This document shows positions 61,266 to 64,000 of a stretch of 64,000 bases of DNA, piece by piece. The number at the start of each line of letters is the position of its first letter. Position 1 is the first letter of the stretch. Source of the DNA: Lingula anatina (lineage: Eukaryota > Brachiopoda > Lingulata > Lingulida > Lingulidae). The position numbers and the translations under genes are program-made. The notes under the pieces were generated by a model that was not told the origin of the DNA, did no database searches, and saw nothing but the letters and a program-made list of their open reading frames with translations. The stretch spans positions 386,256 to 450,255 of the forward strand of contig NW_019774602.1 of NCBI RefSeq assembly GCF_001039355.2, in the 5' to 3' direction.

Positions 61266-64000
61266 CGTGTTTTTTAATGGGAAAAAGGCCGCCATAGTGA
61301 CCATTTAAAGAAAACCATGTCATTTACTAGTCTCAAACTTACAAAAAAGAAACATAAGCATATAAGATTTCTGGTCCCCTCTTGAAATTAGAATTTTGAC
61401 TAGCTGAATCATAGTTCTAAACCGTACCAAATGGCACTCTAAAATACCAAAATTTCTAAGGGCCCCGAACCCCACGCCAAGTGGGGGGCGGAGGGGGGGG
61501 GGGTGGCTCCGCATCCGCGGACCTCCCCTTCAAATTATCCTGGATCCGCCCCTGAACTGCATCCCATTTTATTTTATTTTCGTTGGACATGTATGACTAT
61601 TTCTTGTTACTTTAATGGTGTCTCCAACACAAAATTAAAAAATGGTGAGTCAGTAATAATGATGTCGTTCATAAAGATGAGACATTATTCATATTTTATT
61701 CCTATTCCACACTTGTGCATTTTCCAATAAATTTTCTGCTGACACTTTCAATTTATAAATCAAAACTTATGTAGAAATTCACTGTGAAAGTCTGAATGTT
61801 TAAAACAACAATTTGATAGATCTGCAACAGGATTTAAGACATTTTGAAATTGACAATTGGTCCAGGCGTCTGTTGTTGGACCGCTTAAAGTTACACATGA
61901 ATTAAGGAGCATACATTCCATGTAACAGCATATAATTTAAATCACTACTTCCAGTTTCTTAATCGACTGACATAAAGTCCGTCCACCAAATTATAATATA
62001 CATTATAAGATACACCAAAATAGTTATGCAGTCAGTAAAAAAAGCTTTCAAAATACACCTTCATCAAATTTGTGGTTGTTAATTTGACCTATTTATCTGT
62101 CCCTCTAGTTTTTAGGGGTCTGTCAAATGACGTAGTAATGTATGATATGCAATAGCATGGGTAATTCAAATTAAATGATCTGGGGTTTCCGTGAATATAA
62201 AGCACAGAAAGTAAGCAAATATCTAAAACGAAACCCTTCAGTGTTTCTATAAGTTCTATAAATTATATTTGGAACATTATGGTGGCATGTGATATGAATC
62301 AGTGGCAATGATTTGACATAACAACTTGCTTCAAATGCATTTAGTTCCTTATTAAGGAATATAATTTAAGGAGGGGACAGTTTGTCTGATGGCTCCTTTG
62401 TATAATGAATCTCAACGCACTAATTATTTTTTTATGGTGGAAGGTGCATTTACACAACCCCAACATACCTTTACATTTTTTAAAATCCCAACTTATAAAG
62501 TGAACTAAGATCCTGTACATGTATTTGGTGAATTTGTGGTTGGGTAAATGCATTTTACTGCATTATGAGTTAGCTTGGAAAAAAATGTTTGGGAAGGGTA
62601 AAGTTTCAAAGCTCGGTGCCGTGGTGGTAAAATTCAACCATTTACAGGAGTTGGATTGTAAAAGAACATGACACCATATAGGTGTACATATTCAACAGAC
62701 TGATACACAGAGAAAAAAAGAACTCAGAATTGAGATTTTTTCATGTATCCTCAAATAATAGGGGGGAAGATGATGTCACTTTGGTGAATCGTCTTTATTC
62801 AGCTCACAAGACGAATCTTACGTGCACAACTCAGTTTAGGCGAAGCGAAGTACACTATTCACAGACGAAGACGGCTTTGAAGTTGTCTTTAATCACAAAG
62901 GTAAGTAAAAAAAAACTACTTCGGTAGCTTAAATTCAACTTAAACATTTGTTGTGCATGAAGCAGAATTTGAGTTTGTAACCAGAAGGAATTTTTATTTT
63001 AAAAAACTCTCCTTTGACTTTTGTTTGGTTTTGGATTGAGAGTTTCTTTTAGCAGAATGATATAATCCAATTAATACACATGAAAAACATTTGTGCTCCT
63101 ATGTCATGTTAGGTGTGGCTTCTCCGCAAAACTAGAGGTAAAAAGATAAATTGTGTTTGTAGTTTGTTATCCTTGAAAGGGGTTTCCTTTGATCAGACAA
63201 CACTCATGAGTTGATGAGCGACCTGTGCTAACTTTATTGCGTGCGTAACGGCAGTAGTGTTGTAAAGTTAATGGCTTACATTTTCACTAATTGCAAATAA
63301 CTGTTTAAGGACAGTCAAATGAGTAAAAAGATAGGGAGTAATTGAGTGCAAGTTAAATTTCTTTAAGAGTCAAAAAGTGTAGAAATTGTTTTCGTGGTAG
63401 AAAAAATGGAACACGTCGCAGTCACATATAGATCGATTTGATTGGTTAATTTCTCAATAGATTTGCAAGTTTCTGCCACGTGTTAAACACATGCAAACGA
63501 AGGTTGGATATGGTCCAAGCATGAGAAATTCAAATGATATTTTAAACATTTTTAATTTTAAACAAGTCTCTTATAAATTACCTAATACGAAATTGTTGAA
63601 TGGTGGTTTGCAACAGGAGAATAGAGAATTCCTTGTAATCACGCAAAGACTGTAAAAAGAAAACAAGTAAATGAGTGAGCAGTACGGAAAAACAGAGTAT
63701 AAATACTTGTAAAGACAAAGAGAGTCGGTGAATAAATGTTTGAACGCTCAAGATCGTCCTTATTGTCAGTTATTGAAATGCTACACACTCTCGTGACGCA
63801 ATCCTTTATCAATTGCTTTCGTAGATTTATTTTTAGAAGAAGGTGTCTTGCAACGTTTTACTTAGACAACGGCATTCCGTTTGTTGGGGCTAAAGATGAA
63901 TTACAAAGAGGGTTGAAAAATTGTCTCAAAGCAAAATACATGCACCTCCTTTTCGGAAAAATATTATTGTACGTTAATAAATTGTACGTTTACCCCCCAC
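61266..64000. other. Downstream of Wnt10, no supported gene
   Basis: AT-rich DNA with a possible transposon end near 61554. A possible first exon or UTR exon ends at a strong donor, ACAAAG|GTAAGT, at about 62900 (+). No recognisable protein is encoded. Confidence 0.5.
61440..61554 (-). mobile_element. Possible transposon terminal fragment
   Basis: Read on the minus strand from 61554, the sequence starts CAGGGGCGGATCCAGGATAA and runs into a G/C-rich subterminal region. Ends of this CAGGGGCGGATCCAG type are common on hAT-like DNA elements in invertebrate genomes. I find no matching inverted end to the left, so it is at best a truncated copy; the left limit given is arbitrary. Confidence 0.35.

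Noticed and set aside
1-64000. CRISPR arrays, bacterial operons, viral genes
   Set aside because: None seen; gene structure is clearly that of an animal nuclear genome.

Overview
The window is animal nuclear DNA: AT-rich, intron-rich, full of microsatellites, with canonical GT-AG introns. Its recognisable genes are three Wnt ligands in a row: Wnt1 (+, 3' part only, exons at 3152-9929), Wnt6 (-, complete in four coding exons, 31762 down to 17033) and Wnt10 (+, coding exons 44306-60256, first exon not located). This is the ancient bilaterian Wnt(9)-1-6-10 linkage group. Intergenic distances of several kb, abundant dinucleotide repeats and clear sequence differences between allelic copies suggest a highly heterozygous marine invertebrate. 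I think a lophotrochozoan such as a mollusc, brachiopod or annelid is likely, but the sequence alone does not fix the phylum.

The scaffold is built from five contigs joined by single N bases (1757, 10425, 14501, 50372). At each junction where homology can be seen, the flanking contigs overlap and were not merged. Positions 1-1755 repeat 7400-9150; 8799-10424 repeats 10426-12047; 42738-50369 repeats 50375-57916; and 16 bp is repeated around 14501. The Wnt1 last exon therefore appears twice (9601-9929 and 11225-11553), and Wnt10 exons 2 and 3 appear twice. These are best read as two alleles laid end to end, not as gene duplications.

Layout: 1-3151 Wnt1 intron plus allelic block; 3152-9929 Wnt1 exons; 10426-14500 allelic repeat of the Wnt1 3' end and a long downstream/3' UTR region; 14502-17032 tail-to-tail Wnt1/Wnt6 spacer; 17033-31762 Wnt6; 31763-44305 a 12.5 kb head-to-head Wnt6/Wnt10 spacer with no convincing gene; 44306-61246 Wnt10 with its 3' UTR and polyadenylation signal; 61247-64000 downstream DNA with a possible transposon end and a possible first exon.

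All three proteins are secreted, cysteine-rich, lipid-modified ligands for Frizzled/LRP receptors. Reconstructed mature Wnt6 and Wnt10 each keep the family's 24 cysteines and the CHG-S-GSC acylation site. The most novel item is a possible two-exon gene for a small secreted, four-cysteine protein (18538-19156, +) nested antisense inside Wnt6 intron 3. I do not recognise its family.
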